Source of the DNA: Sphingobium baderi
GTDB lineage: Bacteria > Pseudomonadota > Alphaproteobacteria > Sphingomonadales > Sphingomonadaceae
Length of the DNA stretch: 64,000 nucleotides
Direction of reading: 5' to 3'
NCBI RefSeq assembly: GCF_001456115.1
Contig: NZ_CP013264.1
Span: 2,126,501 to 2,190,500, forward strand
In this document: in pieces, positions 8,952 through 17,467 of the stretch
Numbering within the stretch: position 1 is the stretch's first letter
Layout of the letters: each line of letters opens with the position of its first letter
Notes under the pieces: generated by a model
Told to the model about the DNA's origin: nothing
The model's input: only the letters and a program-made list of their open reading frames with translations
The model's database searches: none
Position numbers and translations under genes: made by a program

Positions 8952-9218
8952 TTGCCCGGTAGGGGTTCTCCTTTGCCGGATTGCGTTCTCCGCGTTCATG
9001 TCTGTACGGCTGACAGGGATGCGGAGGACGTTTCAGAAATCCGCGACCTTCTTGTCGCGGCCGACTTTCGCTCCCTTCCGAGCCCTTGGCCGATGCAGGG
9101 TAGGCGACAGGCACATGCCTGGCCTGACTTTTCTGTATCAGGCATAAGAGACCGCGCCCGCGAGGCGCGCCCATTTTTCAAGAATAATTTATGCGCGAAT
9201 GTTCGCGCAAGGATAACC

Positions 9219-9362
9219 ATGAATTTCAAGACACATTTTACATCCTCTCATCCAGTCAATGTCGCTATAAACCGCAAGCCGTTCCGTCCCAAATGTCCGC
9301 CAGTCGCAGGCATTTTGTCGACCCGGGATCTGCGCCGTATCGTAGCGGAAATGCTGGGCTAG
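9219..9362 (+). CDS. Small hypothetical protein, 47 aa
   Basis: From ATG 9219 with AAGGA seven bases upstream, a 47-residue basic protein is encoded (ends STRDLRRIVAEMLG). The frame is open further 5' but those residues look non-coding. The C-terminal amphipathic helix and good ribosome-binding site support translation. No domain is recognised. It sits in a run of short genes. Confidence 0.5.
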   Translation: MNFKTHFTSSHPVNVAINRKPFRPKCPPVAGILSTRDLRRIVAEMLG

Positions 9363-9424
9363 AGCGCGCTGCGCTCCAACGGGCGGGGTGCGCGCTCTTA
9401 GTTGCTTGTTGCCGTATCGCTTTG

Positions 9425-9451
9425 GCGGAAAAGCGGTTCCCACTTTTCCGC
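9425..9451. repeat. Hairpin GCGGAAAAG / CTTTTCCGC
   Basis: A perfect 9-bp stem with a 9-base loop in the gap before the 9495 gene. Very similar GCGGAAAAG...CTTTTCCGC palindromes are scattered between genes in alphaproteobacteria, so this may be a dispersed repeat and not a terminator. Confidence 0.5.
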
Positions 9452-9494
9452 ACGATGCTTTCATAGCGCCGCTCGGCGCCGCTCGGAGACCGCC

Positions 9495-9701
9495 ATGTCT
9501 GTTACCAGTGATTTTTATCTGGCCCGCGCTGCCCAATGCGAACGAGAAGCTGGCGAGACCGACCTCATCAACGTGCGCGAACGCTGCCTGCGGGCCGGGG
9601 CTGCGTGGCAGGCCATGGCCGACCGGGTCTTGAAAGGCGAAGCGGATCGCATGCAGCATGCGGCGGACAAAGCCGCCCTTCAGGAGCAGTTCGATGGCTA
9701 G
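9495..9701 (+). CDS. Small hypothetical protein, 68 aa
   Basis: The product begins SVTSDFYLARAAQCEREA and continues RERCLRAGAAWQAMADRVL. This helical pattern of conserved Arg, Cys, Trp and Met recurs in short sphingomonad proteins of unknown function. GGAG lies eight bases before the ATG at 9495. Its last eight bases overlap the start of the next gene, so the two are probably co-translated. Confidence 0.65.
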   Translation: MSVTSDFYLARAAQCEREAGETDLINVRERCLRAGAAWQAMADRVLKGEADRMQHAADKAALQEQFDG

Positions 9702-9927
9702 GCAGTTCGGCAAGCACGCACATATCGCCAAGCTTTCGCCCCAACAGGCGGCAAGGCAGGGAAGCATAACGAAAGCTGCCATCGCAGGGCTGGGCGCTCC
9801 GGGCGCGATTGCGTTCCTGAACGGGCATGATGCGCTTCTGGGCGGGCGGCCGCTGGACCTGGCCATCGAAAGCGCCGAGGGGCTGATTGCCGTCGAACGC
9901 GCGCTGCTCCATCGCACGGAAGCATGA
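9694..9927 (+). CDS. Solo MbcA/ParS/Xre antitoxin-like (DUF2384-type) protein
   Basis: A 77-residue protein from ATG 9694, which overlaps the previous stop and has AGGAG seven bases upstream. The second half (AIAFLNGHDALLGGRPLDLA followed by EGLIAVERAL) matches the toxin-binding domain of MbcA/ParS/Xre antitoxins, where ALLGGRxPxDL is typical. No RES-domain toxin is adjacent, and no DNA-binding HTH is obvious in the short N-terminus. It may be an orphan regulator. The domain call is by eye from motif pattern. Confidence 0.6.
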   Translation: MARQFGKHAHIAKLSPQQAARQGSITKAAIAGLGAPGAIAFLNGHDALLGGRPLDLAIESAEGLIAVERALLHRTEA

Positions 9928-9988
9928 AGGCGCTCTCCATTGCGGAGAGTCGCCCTGGCTTCTTCCGGTATGAAAAGTCTGGCCGCCG

Positions 9989-10171
9989 TCAGAATTTGGG
10001 CGTTGGCAAATCCTGATCGGCGTCCAGGCGGCGGTCGATTTCTTCACCCAGCAGATCAAGCTGTTCGAATGTCGCGATGATGTTCAGAACGGCGCCGTCC
10101 TCCAGCGCCAGCTGAAGCCGATAATTTTCGCCATCCCGCTCGATGGCGAAGTGGGCAAGGGCACCGGTCAT
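9989..10171 (-). CDS. Small hypothetical protein, 60 aa
   Basis: A compact 60-residue acidic protein (LAHFAIERDGENYRLQLALE, then a helix with EEIDRRLDADQD). The alternating pattern suggests a small beta sheet plus one helix. I recall similar short ORFs in sphingomonads without assigned function. It lies 60 bases downstream of the phosphatidyltransferase gene stop on the same strand direction, with no strong competing frame. Confidence 0.55.
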   Translation of the reverse strand: MTGALAHFAIERDGENYRLQLALEDGAVLNIIATFEQLDLLGEEIDRRLDADQDLPTPKF

Positions 10172-10231
10172 GACATTTCCAATATGATAGGATCGCCTGC
10201 GCGACCGGAAGATATGCGCGTTACGGAGAGG

Positions 10232-10915
10232 TCATGTCTCGATGGCGTCCGCCCGGGCAAGCCGCCGTCCCGTCACCAGAGTCTGGCCGATGAACAGGAT
10301 GATCAGGATGGTTCCTACCGATCCCACGAATATGTCGAACCCTGACCAGCGCCCGAAAAGCCCCGGTCCCGACCCCAGGATCATCATCATGACGGTCAGC
10401 GTAATCAATATGATCCTGAGTTCCGTCGGTCCCGCGGAAAGATAGGAGAGCTTGAATTCCCCCAGCACGCGGGCGGACAGATAGGCGTGGATCGACAGCA
10501 GGAAATAGCCGGCAAGCGCAACCAGCGCGACATCCATCGTCACGAACGGACTGAGGCCGATGCCAGCCAGGATCAGAAGCGTCGCAAGCCCGTCGCAGCT
10601 ATGATCGATGAAATATCCGTATGACGGCCGTTCGATATGCCGATAGCGCGCAAGGCTGCCATCCATCGAATCCCCGAACCACTGGACGAAATAGCCCCCA
10701 ATGGCGAGCAGCAGCCAGGCGGCCGCGAAATTGCTCGCGACATATCCGGCAAAAATCATGACGGCGCCAACCATGCCCGTCGCGGTCAGGCGATCGGGCG
10801 TGACCCATGACGGCATGTGACTGCACAGCCAGTTGAGCAGGCGTCGTTCGTTCGCGGCAAGCCAGTTCTGCTGAATCCTTGAAAGCGATTTGACCGGTTG
10901 GGGCTGGATTGTCAT
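10232..10915 (-). CDS. CDP-alcohol phosphatidyltransferase family protein
   Basis: A 227-residue integral membrane enzyme with the family signature D-x2-D-G-x2-A-R-x8-G-x3-D-x3-D, seen as DSMDGSLARYRH then YGYFIDHSCD. It transfers a phosphoalcohol from a CDP-activated donor, as in phospholipid synthesis. Six hydrophobic segments are visible. The ATG at 10915 has AGGAAGG just upstream; the longer frame to 10969 lacks support. The exact product is unknown; a phosphatidylinositol- or ether-lipid-type role is possible. It follows a 36-residue membrane peptide gene on the same strand. Confidence 0.88.
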   Translation of the reverse strand: MTIQPQPVKSLSRIQQNWLAANERRLLNWLCSHMPSWVTPDRLTATGMVGAVMIFAGYVASNFAAAWLLLAIGGYFVQWFGDSMDGSLARYRHIERPSYGYFIDHSCDGLATLLILAGIGLSPFVTMDVALVALAGYFLLSIHAYLSARVLGEFKLSYLSAGPTELRIILITLTVMMMILGSGPGLFGRWSGFDIFVGSVGTILIILFIGQTLVTGRRLARADAIET

Positions 10916-10978
10916 GATCCTTCCTGTGGTTGTTGGGCGGGCAATATACGAACCTGTCGCGGCGGACATGGATCGTTT

Positions 10979-11089
10979 TCAAACGCCCTCTTGCCGATGG
11001 CTGGGGCGAAAAATGCGCCAGCTCAAAAAAACGAATAGGATGATTGCCGCTGCGACAGTGGCCTGAAAAGAGAGATCATCCATTTTCAT
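10979..11089 (-). CDS. 36-residue single-span membrane peptide
   Basis: From ATG 11089 (GGGAG six bases upstream) a short peptide is encoded: a polar start, one hydrophobic span (TVAAAIILFVFLSW) and a basic end (RIFRPSHRQEGV). The N-out/positive-inside pattern is typical of small inner-membrane proteins. It lies 63 bases upstream of the CDP-alcohol phosphatidyltransferase, same strand, and could be co-transcribed. Function unknown. Confidence 0.5.
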   Translation of the reverse strand: MKMDDLSFQATVAAAIILFVFLSWRIFRPSHRQEGV

Positions 11090-11332
11090 GCCCAACTCCC
11101 ATTTTGCGGGAGCACATAGGTCTCTCTGTCGGATCATGCGAAACGGGAACCCGATGCGTTTCCCCCTATCATCGGGATGCGCCCCTGGACAGGGTTTTCG
11201 GATATGCGGGTCTTTTAGCGCGACGATGACGACTATGTGTGCTATACGGTTTCCATTGCGCGAACCTTGCTGCAAGCATTCGCCGTGACTGAGAGACCAT
11301 TGTGCTCCCGCTTGCCGAGCCAGGAGCATTTC

Positions 11333-11548
11333 ATGGAAGATCTGAACTATCTGTTGCAACGCGAGCAGGAAGAACTGCTGCGTTCCCAGACCGCTCCCGG
11401 TCCAGCGGCGCGCGCCGCCCATCAGGGGCTTGCCGAAGGATATGCGCGCCGGATCCGCGATCATCGCCATCCCTATCGAACGAAAAGAGCCGATGGCAGC
11501 ATGTCGTTCAATCCCTATCCCTTCGGCGCCGAAAGCGCCGTGGCATGA
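11333..11548 (+). CDS. Small hypothetical protein, 71 aa
   Basis: Starts at ATG 11333 with AGGAG seven bases upstream. The helix DLNYLLQREQEELLRSQ followed by AAHQGLAEGYARRIRDHR resembles short sphingomonad proteins of unknown function with the pattern yLLxRqqxE...ArxAHxgLAxxY. The next gene starts within its stop codon. Confidence 0.65.
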   Translation: MEDLNYLLQREQEELLRSQTAPGPAARAAHQGLAEGYARRIRDHRHPYRTKRADGSMSFNPYPFGAESAVA

Positions 11549-11787
11549 GCCGGGCCGTCAATGTGCAGGAAACGCCCGAGAAGATCGAGGCGCTCTGCGT
11601 GAAACATGCTTTCCGGCTGTCGACGGTGGAGCCGCTCATTTCTGGCGGTTCGAGGGTCGTGTTGCTTGACCCCAGGGATGCCGAGGCATTTCGCGTCTTG
11701 ATGAAGACGAAACTGATCGATGGCACGGTGACGCGATCCTCTTCCCACATCGCGCGGCAATTGCCGCCTTCGACCCGTTGGAGATGA
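11545..11787 (+). CDS. Small hypothetical protein, 80 aa
   Basis: The ATG overlaps the previous stop as ATGA, so translation is probably coupled. The product looks like a small alpha/beta domain (KIEALCVKHAFRLSTVEPLI, then SRVVLLDPRDAEAFRVLM). No family is recognised. Confidence 0.55.
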   Translation: MSRAVNVQETPEKIEALCVKHAFRLSTVEPLISGGSRVVLLDPRDAEAFRVLMKTKLIDGTVTRSSSHIARQLPPSTRWR

Positions 11788-11790
11788 GGC

Positions 11791-11964
11791 GTGGAAAAAC
11801 ATAATGCCCTTAAACGGCGTCGAACGGAGGAGTTGAGCGAGGCGCTTCTTGTGAACTGCCCTCACAAAAGGGGGCAGCATGAAGAGCAGGCCCGCGCCTA
11901 TGCGAAGATCATTGATGCGGTGAGCCGGAAGAAACGAGAATTGTCGATGTCCCAGCGATCCTGA
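11791..11964 (+). CDS. Small basic hypothetical protein, 57 aa (GTG start)
   Basis: A GTG at 11791 preceded by GGAG opens a 57-codon frame ending at 11964. The product is highly charged (LKRRRTEELSEALL, then ARAYAKIIDAV and RKKRE). It begins three bases after the previous stop, consistent with a three-gene run of short coupled ORFs. Support is limited to spacing, ribosome-binding site and composition. Confidence 0.4.
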   Translation: MEKHNALKRRRTEELSEALLVNCPHKRGQHEEQARAYAKIIDAVSRKKRELSMSQRS

Positions 11965-12072
11965 AGCGGGCCGGTGCAAAGCTGACTTGCGGGGCGATCA
12001 AGGAAAACTCGTTTAGGATGCACCGGCGGCGGCGTTACGGATGGGGAAACCCACAAGTGGACGCCGCAGGAT

Positions 12073-13083
12073 ATGAGCGAAGACACGATACCCCCGCATG
12101 ATGACGGTCAATATTGGAATATTGACGGGCTGGTCCGCGATCTGGCGGCGGCGCGGGCGCGCTGGCGACAGGAACAGCGGCATCATACCGAATATGGCGG
12201 CGCGGGCTTCCCCTCGCGCGGCGATATTTCCAAGATCATGATGTCGCTGTGCGGCGCGCTCTTTCCCCTGCGGCTGGGGCCGAGCTTCGTGCGGATCGAC
12301 AATGAGGATGCGTTCGTCGCCGAAACGCTTCAGACATCGCTCAGCAGACTTTATGGGCAGATCCGGCTGGAACTTTATTATGTCTATCCGGATGGCTCGG
12401 CAGCGCAGGTGGATGCAGAGGCCGCGCGCATCATCAGCGCCTTTGCAAGCCGTCTGCCCGAACTGCGCGTGCTGCTCGACACCGATGTCGAGGCCGCCTT
12501 TGCCGGCGATCCGGCGGCGCGCAGCGTGGACGAGGTGCTGATCTGCTACCCCTCCATCCTCGCGATCATCCATCACCGGCTGGCGCATGAACTACATGGG
12601 CTGGGCGCGCCGCTGGTGGCGCGGATCATATCGGAAGTCGCCCATTCCAAGACCGGCATAGACATTCATCCCGGCGCGACCATCGGCCATCATTTCTTCA
12701 TCGACCATGGGACCGGCGTGGTGGTCGGCGAAACCGCGATCATCGGCAATCATGTGCGACTCTATCAGGGCGTGACGCTGGGCGCGCGGAGCTTCACTGT
12801 CGACGAACAGGGCGTGCTGGAAAAGGCCCAGCCGCGCCATCCGGTGATCGAGGACGATGTGGTGATCTATGCTGGCGCGACCGTTCTGGGCCGGATCATC
12901 ATCGGCAGCGGATCGGTGATCGGGGGCAATGTCTGGCTGACCCAAAGCGTCCCGGCAGGCAGCAATGTGCAGCAGGCCAAGGCGGAAAATCAGATCACCA
13001 GCCGGATCGACGACATGCCTTCCCATCGGGTTCGGCGGATTATTCCTTCCAGTGAAGGGGAGAGTCGGGGACTGGCTGGCTAA
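12073..13083 (+). CDS. Serine O-acetyltransferase
   Basis: A 336-residue CysE/SrpH/EpsC-like enzyme that acetylates L-serine with acetyl-CoA, the first step of cysteine synthesis. A helical N-terminal half contains VDEVLICYPSILAIIHHR. From about residue 190 a left-handed beta-helix of hexapeptides follows (GIDIHPGATIGHHFFIDHG, VVVGETAIIGNHVRLYQGV). The catalytic His-Asp region is visible as FIDHGTGVVVGE. It is longer than classical CysE at the N-terminus, as in the EpsC-like subgroup. AGGA lies just before the ATG. Confidence 0.92.
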   Translation: MSEDTIPPHDDGQYWNIDGLVRDLAAARARWRQEQRHHTEYGGAGFPSRGDISKIMMSLCGALFPLRLGPSFVRIDNEDAFVAETLQTSLSRLYGQIRLELYYVYPDGSAAQVDAEAARIISAFASRLPELRVLLDTDVEAAFAGDPAARSVDEVLICYPSILAIIHHRLAHELHGLGAPLVARIISEVAHSKTGIDIHPGATIGHHFFIDHGTGVVVGETAIIGNHVRLYQGVTLGARSFTVDEQGVLEKAQPRHPVIEDDVVIYAGATVLGRIIIGSGSVIGGNVWLTQSVPAGSNVQQAKAENQITSRIDDMPSHRVRRIIPSSEGESRGLAG

Positions 13084-13153
13084 GGAGGCGGACAGTGTTT
13101 TTTAGGAAATCCTGTCTAGGAAGGCCGTTCCTCTCGCACTGGGAAATTTCGGA

Positions 13154-14740
13154 TTGGCCTTTTCTGCTCCCTTGATTTCGCCGGATGTTTCCGATGCCGA
13201 TGCCCCGGCGCGTGCACCTGCGTTTTCGCGGCCTGCATTGCCGCTGCTTGCGCTACCCGCGCTTTTGCTCGCCCTTGCGCTGCTGATGCTGGCTCAGGCC
13301 GGATATACGGGGGAGGACGACGCGCATTATCTTTTCGCGGCGGACGCCTGGCGGTCCGGCCAGTGGTTCCTGGGCGTCAATCACTGGCATTTGCGGCATC
13401 CCCATGTGCTGGCGATCGCCGCGTCCTTCGCGCTGTTCGGGCGCAATGAAGGGGCCATGATATTGCCCACGGTCGTGGCTTTCCTGGGCGTCATCACGCT
13501 CACGGTCTGGCTGGTCCGCCGTGTGGCGGATGACTGGACGGCGGTGTTCGCCGGGCTGCTGGTCGCGGCCACACCCGCTTTCGTCCTCTATGCGAAGATT
13601 CCCTATCCGGACGTTGGCGAGCTTTTCTATGGCGTCCTGTCCTTCGCCCTGCTGTGGAAGGGGCTGGAAACGTCCCGCTATCGCTGGTTCGTCCTGTCCG
13701 GTCTCGCCATGGCCTTTGCCTGGCTGATCCGACCAAGCTGCGCCCCCTTTATCCTGCTCTATGGCCTGCTGTTCCTGAACGGCTACCGCGTGCCGCGTTC
13801 GCGTTATCTGGCAATGGGCATCGGGTTCGCGCCGCCGATATTGGCGGAGTGGCTTTATTATTACCTCCGCGCGGGCGACCCCTTCTACCGTTTCGCCGTG
13901 GATATGCACAGTCTGGAGATACCGACCGCGCATATGATGGGCGGCGTGGCGCATGGGCTTCGGCCTCCCTTCAACGCCGAACTGATGGCGAAATGGGTGC
14001 CCAACAGCATGGTCGACGTGCACTGGCTGGTGAACCCCTATATCGATTTTCTGACCAGCCCGAGTTTCGGACTGCTCTACAGCGCCGCGATCATCGCGGC
14101 CTTTCTGCTGCTGCGCGACCGGCGGTTGCAGCCGGAGATCCGGCAATTCGCATGGATCATGATCGCGCTGGCGTTGCTCTGGATTTTCGTCACTATCTAT
14201 GTGCTCAACCTGCGCCCGCAGCCCCGTTATTTCCTGCCCGCGACATGGTGCGCCTGCATCCTGGCGGCGATGGGATTGCGGCATGTTCTTCGGGAAAAAG
14301 GACGGCTTCCCGCCTTCGCCTTGTTGGCGATCCTCATCGTCAGCGACGCCGCGCTGGTCAGCGCCCGGAAAGACCCGATGGAGGCGGAACGGCAATTGGC
14401 GGCCTTCGCCGCAAGCCGCGATGGCCCGATGACGAGCGACCTTGGCAAGGCGCGGTTTTTCCTGGAGCAGCGGGGCATGGCGGGCCGCGTGACGATCATC
14501 GGCGAAGGCCGCCGACCGCCAGCTGGCCTTTTCCTGACATCGAGCGATCAAGTCGAAAGCTGGTCGGAGAAGGGGGTTTCGGGCTTCAAGCCGGCGCCGG
14601 CGCGTCCTTCATGGCTGGACCGGCTCTGGGCAGTCGTCGTTCCGCAGAAGGTCTATGCCAAATTGCGTCCCCGGCGCGACCTTATGCTGGCCGAAGTGCC
14701 GGACGTCAGCTCAGCGCCTCGATCGTCGCCCACAGGCTGA
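13154..14740 (+). CDS. ArnT/GT-C-type membrane glycosyltransferase
   Basis: A 528-residue multi-span membrane protein of the dolichyl-phosphate-mannosyltransferase-like (GT-C, GT83) group. After the first span it has the luminal acidic motif GEDDAHY, followed by repeated hydrophobic helices up to about residue 415 and a soluble C-terminal tail. These enzymes transfer sugars from lipid-phosphate donors to periplasmic acceptors. Only a TTG start is available (13154) with a weak GGGAA upstream; an in-frame TAG at 13103 limits extension. The 3' end overlaps the convergent zinc-ribbon gene by 35 bp. Acceptor unknown. Confidence 0.8.
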   Translation: MAFSAPLISPDVSDADAPARAPAFSRPALPLLALPALLLALALLMLAQAGYTGEDDAHYLFAADAWRSGQWFLGVNHWHLRHPHVLAIAASFALFGRNEGAMILPTVVAFLGVITLTVWLVRRVADDWTAVFAGLLVAATPAFVLYAKIPYPDVGELFYGVLSFALLWKGLETSRYRWFVLSGLAMAFAWLIRPSCAPFILLYGLLFLNGYRVPRSRYLAMGIGFAPPILAEWLYYYLRAGDPFYRFAVDMHSLEIPTAHMMGGVAHGLRPPFNAELMAKWVPNSMVDVHWLVNPYIDFLTSPSFGLLYSAAIIAAFLLLRDRRLQPEIRQFAWIMIALALLWIFVTIYVLNLRPQPRYFLPATWCACILAAMGLRHVLREKGRLPAFALLAILIVSDAALVSARKDPMEAERQLAAFAASRDGPMTSDLGKARFFLEQRGMAGRVTIIGEGRRPPAGLFLTSSDQVESWSEKGVSGFKPAPARPSWLDRLWAVVVPQKVYAKLRPRRDLMLAEVPDVSSAPRSSPTG

Positions 14741-14888
14741 GGCAGAGGCCGATCAGCACCGCGATCTTGCGGCGGGGTCCGCGGATATGCACCTCGCCCG
14801 CGCCAAATTCATAGCCGCACTGGACGCACGCCCTGCTGGCGGGAGACGCGGCTGTTCCGCAGAGCCTGCAATGTCCGGCGTTGGTCAT
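14706..14888 (-). CDS. Zinc-ribbon membrane protein, 60 aa
   Basis: The product starts with a double CxxC zinc ribbon (CRLCGTAA, CVQCGYEF) and ends in one transmembrane helix (KIAVLIGLCLSLWATIEAL). AAGGAAG precedes the ATG at 14888. Its 3' end overlaps the end of the glycosyltransferase gene on the other strand. Function unknown. Confidence 0.7.
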   Translation of the reverse strand: MTNAGHCRLCGTAASPASRACVQCGYEFGAGEVHIRGPRRKIAVLIGLCLSLWATIEALS

Positions 14889-15058
14889 GGCTTCCTTTTG
14901 TCCGTGCGCGCCTGAAGTTTTCGGCATGGAAATGTTGCGCGGAAATCTAGCGAGCGATGGTGAAGAGCCGGTAAACGGGCGGCAGCCGTTTCGTTTCGGT
15001 GCCGCTCTGGGAAAACGACCGCCATCTGGTATAGCAAAGCCTTGAGAAAGGATGGCCC

Positions 15059-16792
15059 ATGCAGACCTATGTCCCGCCTATTGACGATTATCGCTTCCTG
15101 ATGACGCAGGTGCTGGATTTCGACCGGGCGATGGCGGACATCGGCATGGAGGTCGATGGCGATCTCGCCGCGACGATTTTGGAGGAAGCGGGGCGCATGT
15201 GCGCGCAAAGGCTCCAGCCGCTCAACCGCACGGGCGACGAGGAGGGCAGCCGCCTGATCGACGGCGCGGTGCAACTGCCGCAAGGCTTTGCGGATGCCTA
15301 TCGCGAATTTGCCGAGGCGGGCTGGGCTTCGCTTTCATCCGACCCGGAACATGGCGGGCAGGGGCTGCCGTTCGTCCTGCAACTCTGGCTGGACGAGATG
15401 CTGTCGGCGACCAACCTGTCCTTTGGCCTTATCCCCGGCCTGACGCGCGGCGCGTGCGAGGCGATCAAGGCCCATGCGAGCGATCCACTGAAGGCCGTCT
15501 ACCTGCCGCCCATGGTGCGTGGTGAGTGGACCGGCGCCATGGCGCTGACGGAAAGCGGCGCTGGCACCGACCTTGCCTTGCTCAAGACCAAGGCGACGCC
15601 AAAGGACGGCGACAACTATGCAGTGAGCGGGACCAAGATATTCATCTCATCGGGCGATCACGATATTGGCGGCAATATCGTCCATCTGGTGCTTGCCCGC
15701 CTGCCCGATGCGCCAGCAGGGGTGAGGGGGATCAGCCTGTTCCTCGTCCCCAAATTCCTCCCCGACGCGTCCGGCGCCTTCACCGTCCGCAACGCGATGT
15801 CGGTCGGTGCGCTGGAAAGGAAGATGGGCATCCACGCGCAGCCCACTTGCGTCATGAACTATGATGGCGCGACCGGATGGCTGGTGGGCGAGCCGCACAA
15901 GGGACTTGCCGCCATGTTCACGATGATGAATGCGGAGCGGTTGATGGTCGGCATTCAGGGGCTGGGCATTGCGGGTGGCGCTTATCAGCAGGCCGCCGCT
16001 TATGCCCGCGAGCGCCTGCAGGGCCGTAGCGCGGATGGGACGCGCGGGCCGGTGCCGATCATCGAACATGCCGACGTGCGGCGGATGCTGCTCAGTGTAC
16101 GCGCCTTTGTCGAAGCGGGTCGGGCGCTTGCGGGCTGGACCGCGCTGCAACTGGATCGCGCCCACCGTCACCCGGACGCGGCGGAGCGGGGGAAGGCGGA
16201 TGCCTTTGTCGCGCTGCTTACGCCGGTCGTGAAGGCGGCCTTTACCGACTTTGGCTTCGAAAGCGCGGTGCAGGCGCAGCAGGTATTCGGCGGCCATGGC
16301 TACATCCGCGAATGGGGCATGGAACAATATGTCCGCGACGCCCGCATCGCCCAGATTTACGAAGGCACCAACGGCGTGCAGGCCATGGACCTGGTGGGCC
16401 GCAAGCTGGCGCTGGAGGGCGGCGCGGTGGCGCAGGGCTTCTTCGATCTGATCGCCGCCGATCTGGAAGGGCAGGGCGCGCCTATCGCCGCAGCCACGCG
16501 GGACGCCCTGCAATTGCTGCGCGACGCCACCGCTGCCTTGCGCGGAGCCGATGCGGATGCGCTGGGCGCGGCGGCGGTCGATTATCTGCGACTCTTCGCG
16601 CTTGTTGCGATGGGCTGGATGTGGGCGCGCATGGCCGACGCCGCGACGAAGGGGGGCACGCCGCTCCACAGCGCCAAGATCGCCGTGGCCGACTTCTTCG
16701 CCGGGCGCATGTTGCCGCAGGTGAAGGGGCTGGCCGCCGCGCTATCCGCAGGCGCGCAGTCGATCATGGCCTTGCCCGACGACGCCTTCTGA
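15059..16792 (+). CDS. Acyl-CoA dehydrogenase, DmdC-like long form
   Basis: A 577-residue FAD-dependent acyl-CoA dehydrogenase with the N-terminal and C-terminal extensions of the DmdC/FadE-like subgroup (usual length about 590). Motifs are MALTESGAGTDLALLKT for FAD/substrate binding, QQVFGGHGYIREWGMEQ, and IYEGTNGVQAMDLVGRKL with the catalytic Glu. It oxidises an acyl-CoA thioester to the enoyl form. DmdC itself handles 3-methylmercaptopropionyl-CoA, but many members are simply fatty-acid enzymes and the substrate cannot be read from sequence. AAGGA lies before the ATG. It stands alone just upstream of the rimP promoter. Confidence 0.9.
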   Translation: MQTYVPPIDDYRFLMTQVLDFDRAMADIGMEVDGDLAATILEEAGRMCAQRLQPLNRTGDEEGSRLIDGAVQLPQGFADAYREFAEAGWASLSSDPEHGGQGLPFVLQLWLDEMLSATNLSFGLIPGLTRGACEAIKAHASDPLKAVYLPPMVRGEWTGAMALTESGAGTDLALLKTKATPKDGDNYAVSGTKIFISSGDHDIGGNIVHLVLARLPDAPAGVRGISLFLVPKFLPDASGAFTVRNAMSVGALERKMGIHAQPTCVMNYDGATGWLVGEPHKGLAAMFTMMNAERLMVGIQGLGIAGGAYQQAAAYARERLQGRSADGTRGPVPIIEHADVRRMLLSVRAFVEAGRALAGWTALQLDRAHRHPDAAERGKADAFVALLTPVVKAAFTDFGFESAVQAQQVFGGHGYIREWGMEQYVRDARIAQIYEGTNGVQAMDLVGRKLALEGGAVAQGFFDLIAADLEGQGAPIAAATRDALQLLRDATAALRGADADALGAAAVDYLRLFALVAMGWMWARMADAATKGGTPLHSAKIAVADFFAGRMLPQVKGLAAALSAGAQSIMALPDDAF

Positions 16793-16809
16793 ACATTGAA
16801 CGAAACTTG

Positions 16810-16838
16810 TTGCAGGCGCGTCGCGATATGCCTATATC
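16810..16838 (+). promoter_or_regulatory. Candidate sigma-70 promoter for rimP-nusA
   Basis: TTGCAG and TATATC are spaced by 17 bases, about 90 bases upstream of rimP. The -10 sits inside a CGCGATAT/ATATCGCG palindrome. No initiator-tRNA gene precedes rimP here. Confidence 0.45.
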
Positions 16839-16929
16839 GCGCTTGCTTCCTTACATCGTCAAACATGTCGGGGTCGCGGGCGGGAACGCTCGCGGCGTGG
16901 AAGCCGCACATATTGTTTTTGGAGACTCC

Positions 16930-17454
16930 ATGGCGGACATCGCCGAACTGACAGCATTGATCGAACCGGAGGTGAAGGCCCTCGGCTTCGACCTCGTGCG
17001 AATCAGGCTGTTCGGCTCCGGGGACGAACATACGCTTCAGATCATGGCCGAACGGCCCGAAACGAAGCAGTTGGTCATCGAGGATTGCGCCGCCCTTTCC
17101 CGCCGCCTGTCGGATGTGCTGGACGAAGCCGACCCGATCGAGGAGGCCTATCGCCTGGAAGTCAGCTCGCCGGGCATCGATCGCCCGCTGACCCGCCTGC
17201 ACGATTTCCTCGAATGGACCGGGCATGAAGCGAAGATATCGGCGACCGAAACCGTCGCGGGACGCAAGAGCTTTCGTGGCCTGCTCCAGGGCATTGAAGG
17301 CGATAATATCCAGTTCAAGGACGCAAAAGCGGGAGAGGTTTCTATCCCCTTTGCGCTGGTGGGCGACGCGAAGCTGCTGCTGACCGACGCGCTCCTTTCT
17401 GCTACCATGCCGCTCTCCTCCGATGGGGCGGACGAGTTCGAAACCGAAGAGTAA
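16930..17454 (+). CDS. rimP: Ribosome maturation factor RimP
   Basis: A 174-residue RimP, needed for maturation of the 30S subunit. Typical features are LGFDLVRIRL near the N-terminus, IEDCAALSRRLSDVLD, YRLEVSSPGIDRPL, and a C-terminal SH3-like barrel followed by an acidic tail. GGAG lies five bases before the ATG at 16930; the frame is open far upstream but that part is antisense-like read-through from the dehydrogenase gene. It is the first gene of the nusA-infB block. Confidence 0.97.
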   Translation: MADIAELTALIEPEVKALGFDLVRIRLFGSGDEHTLQIMAERPETKQLVIEDCAALSRRLSDVLDEADPIEEAYRLEVSSPGIDRPLTRLHDFLEWTGHEAKISATETVAGRKSFRGLLQGIEGDNIQFKDAKAGEVSIPFALVGDAKLLLTDALLSATMPLSSDGADEFETEE

Positions 17455-17467
17455 AGGTTCACTAGCC

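Noticed and set aside
11140..11170. GGGAAC...CGTTT-like motif
   Set aside because: GGAAC and CGTT are only six bases apart, far from the 16-17 required.
13253..14551. Long minus-strand frame of 432 codons
   Set aside because: It mirrors the glycosyltransferase gene, is rich in Arg, Gln and His as expected for antisense of hydrophobic codons, and has no domain.
16793..16929. Initiator tRNA gene expected before rimP in some proteobacteria
   Set aside because: No cloverleaf-compatible sequence or CCA end was found.
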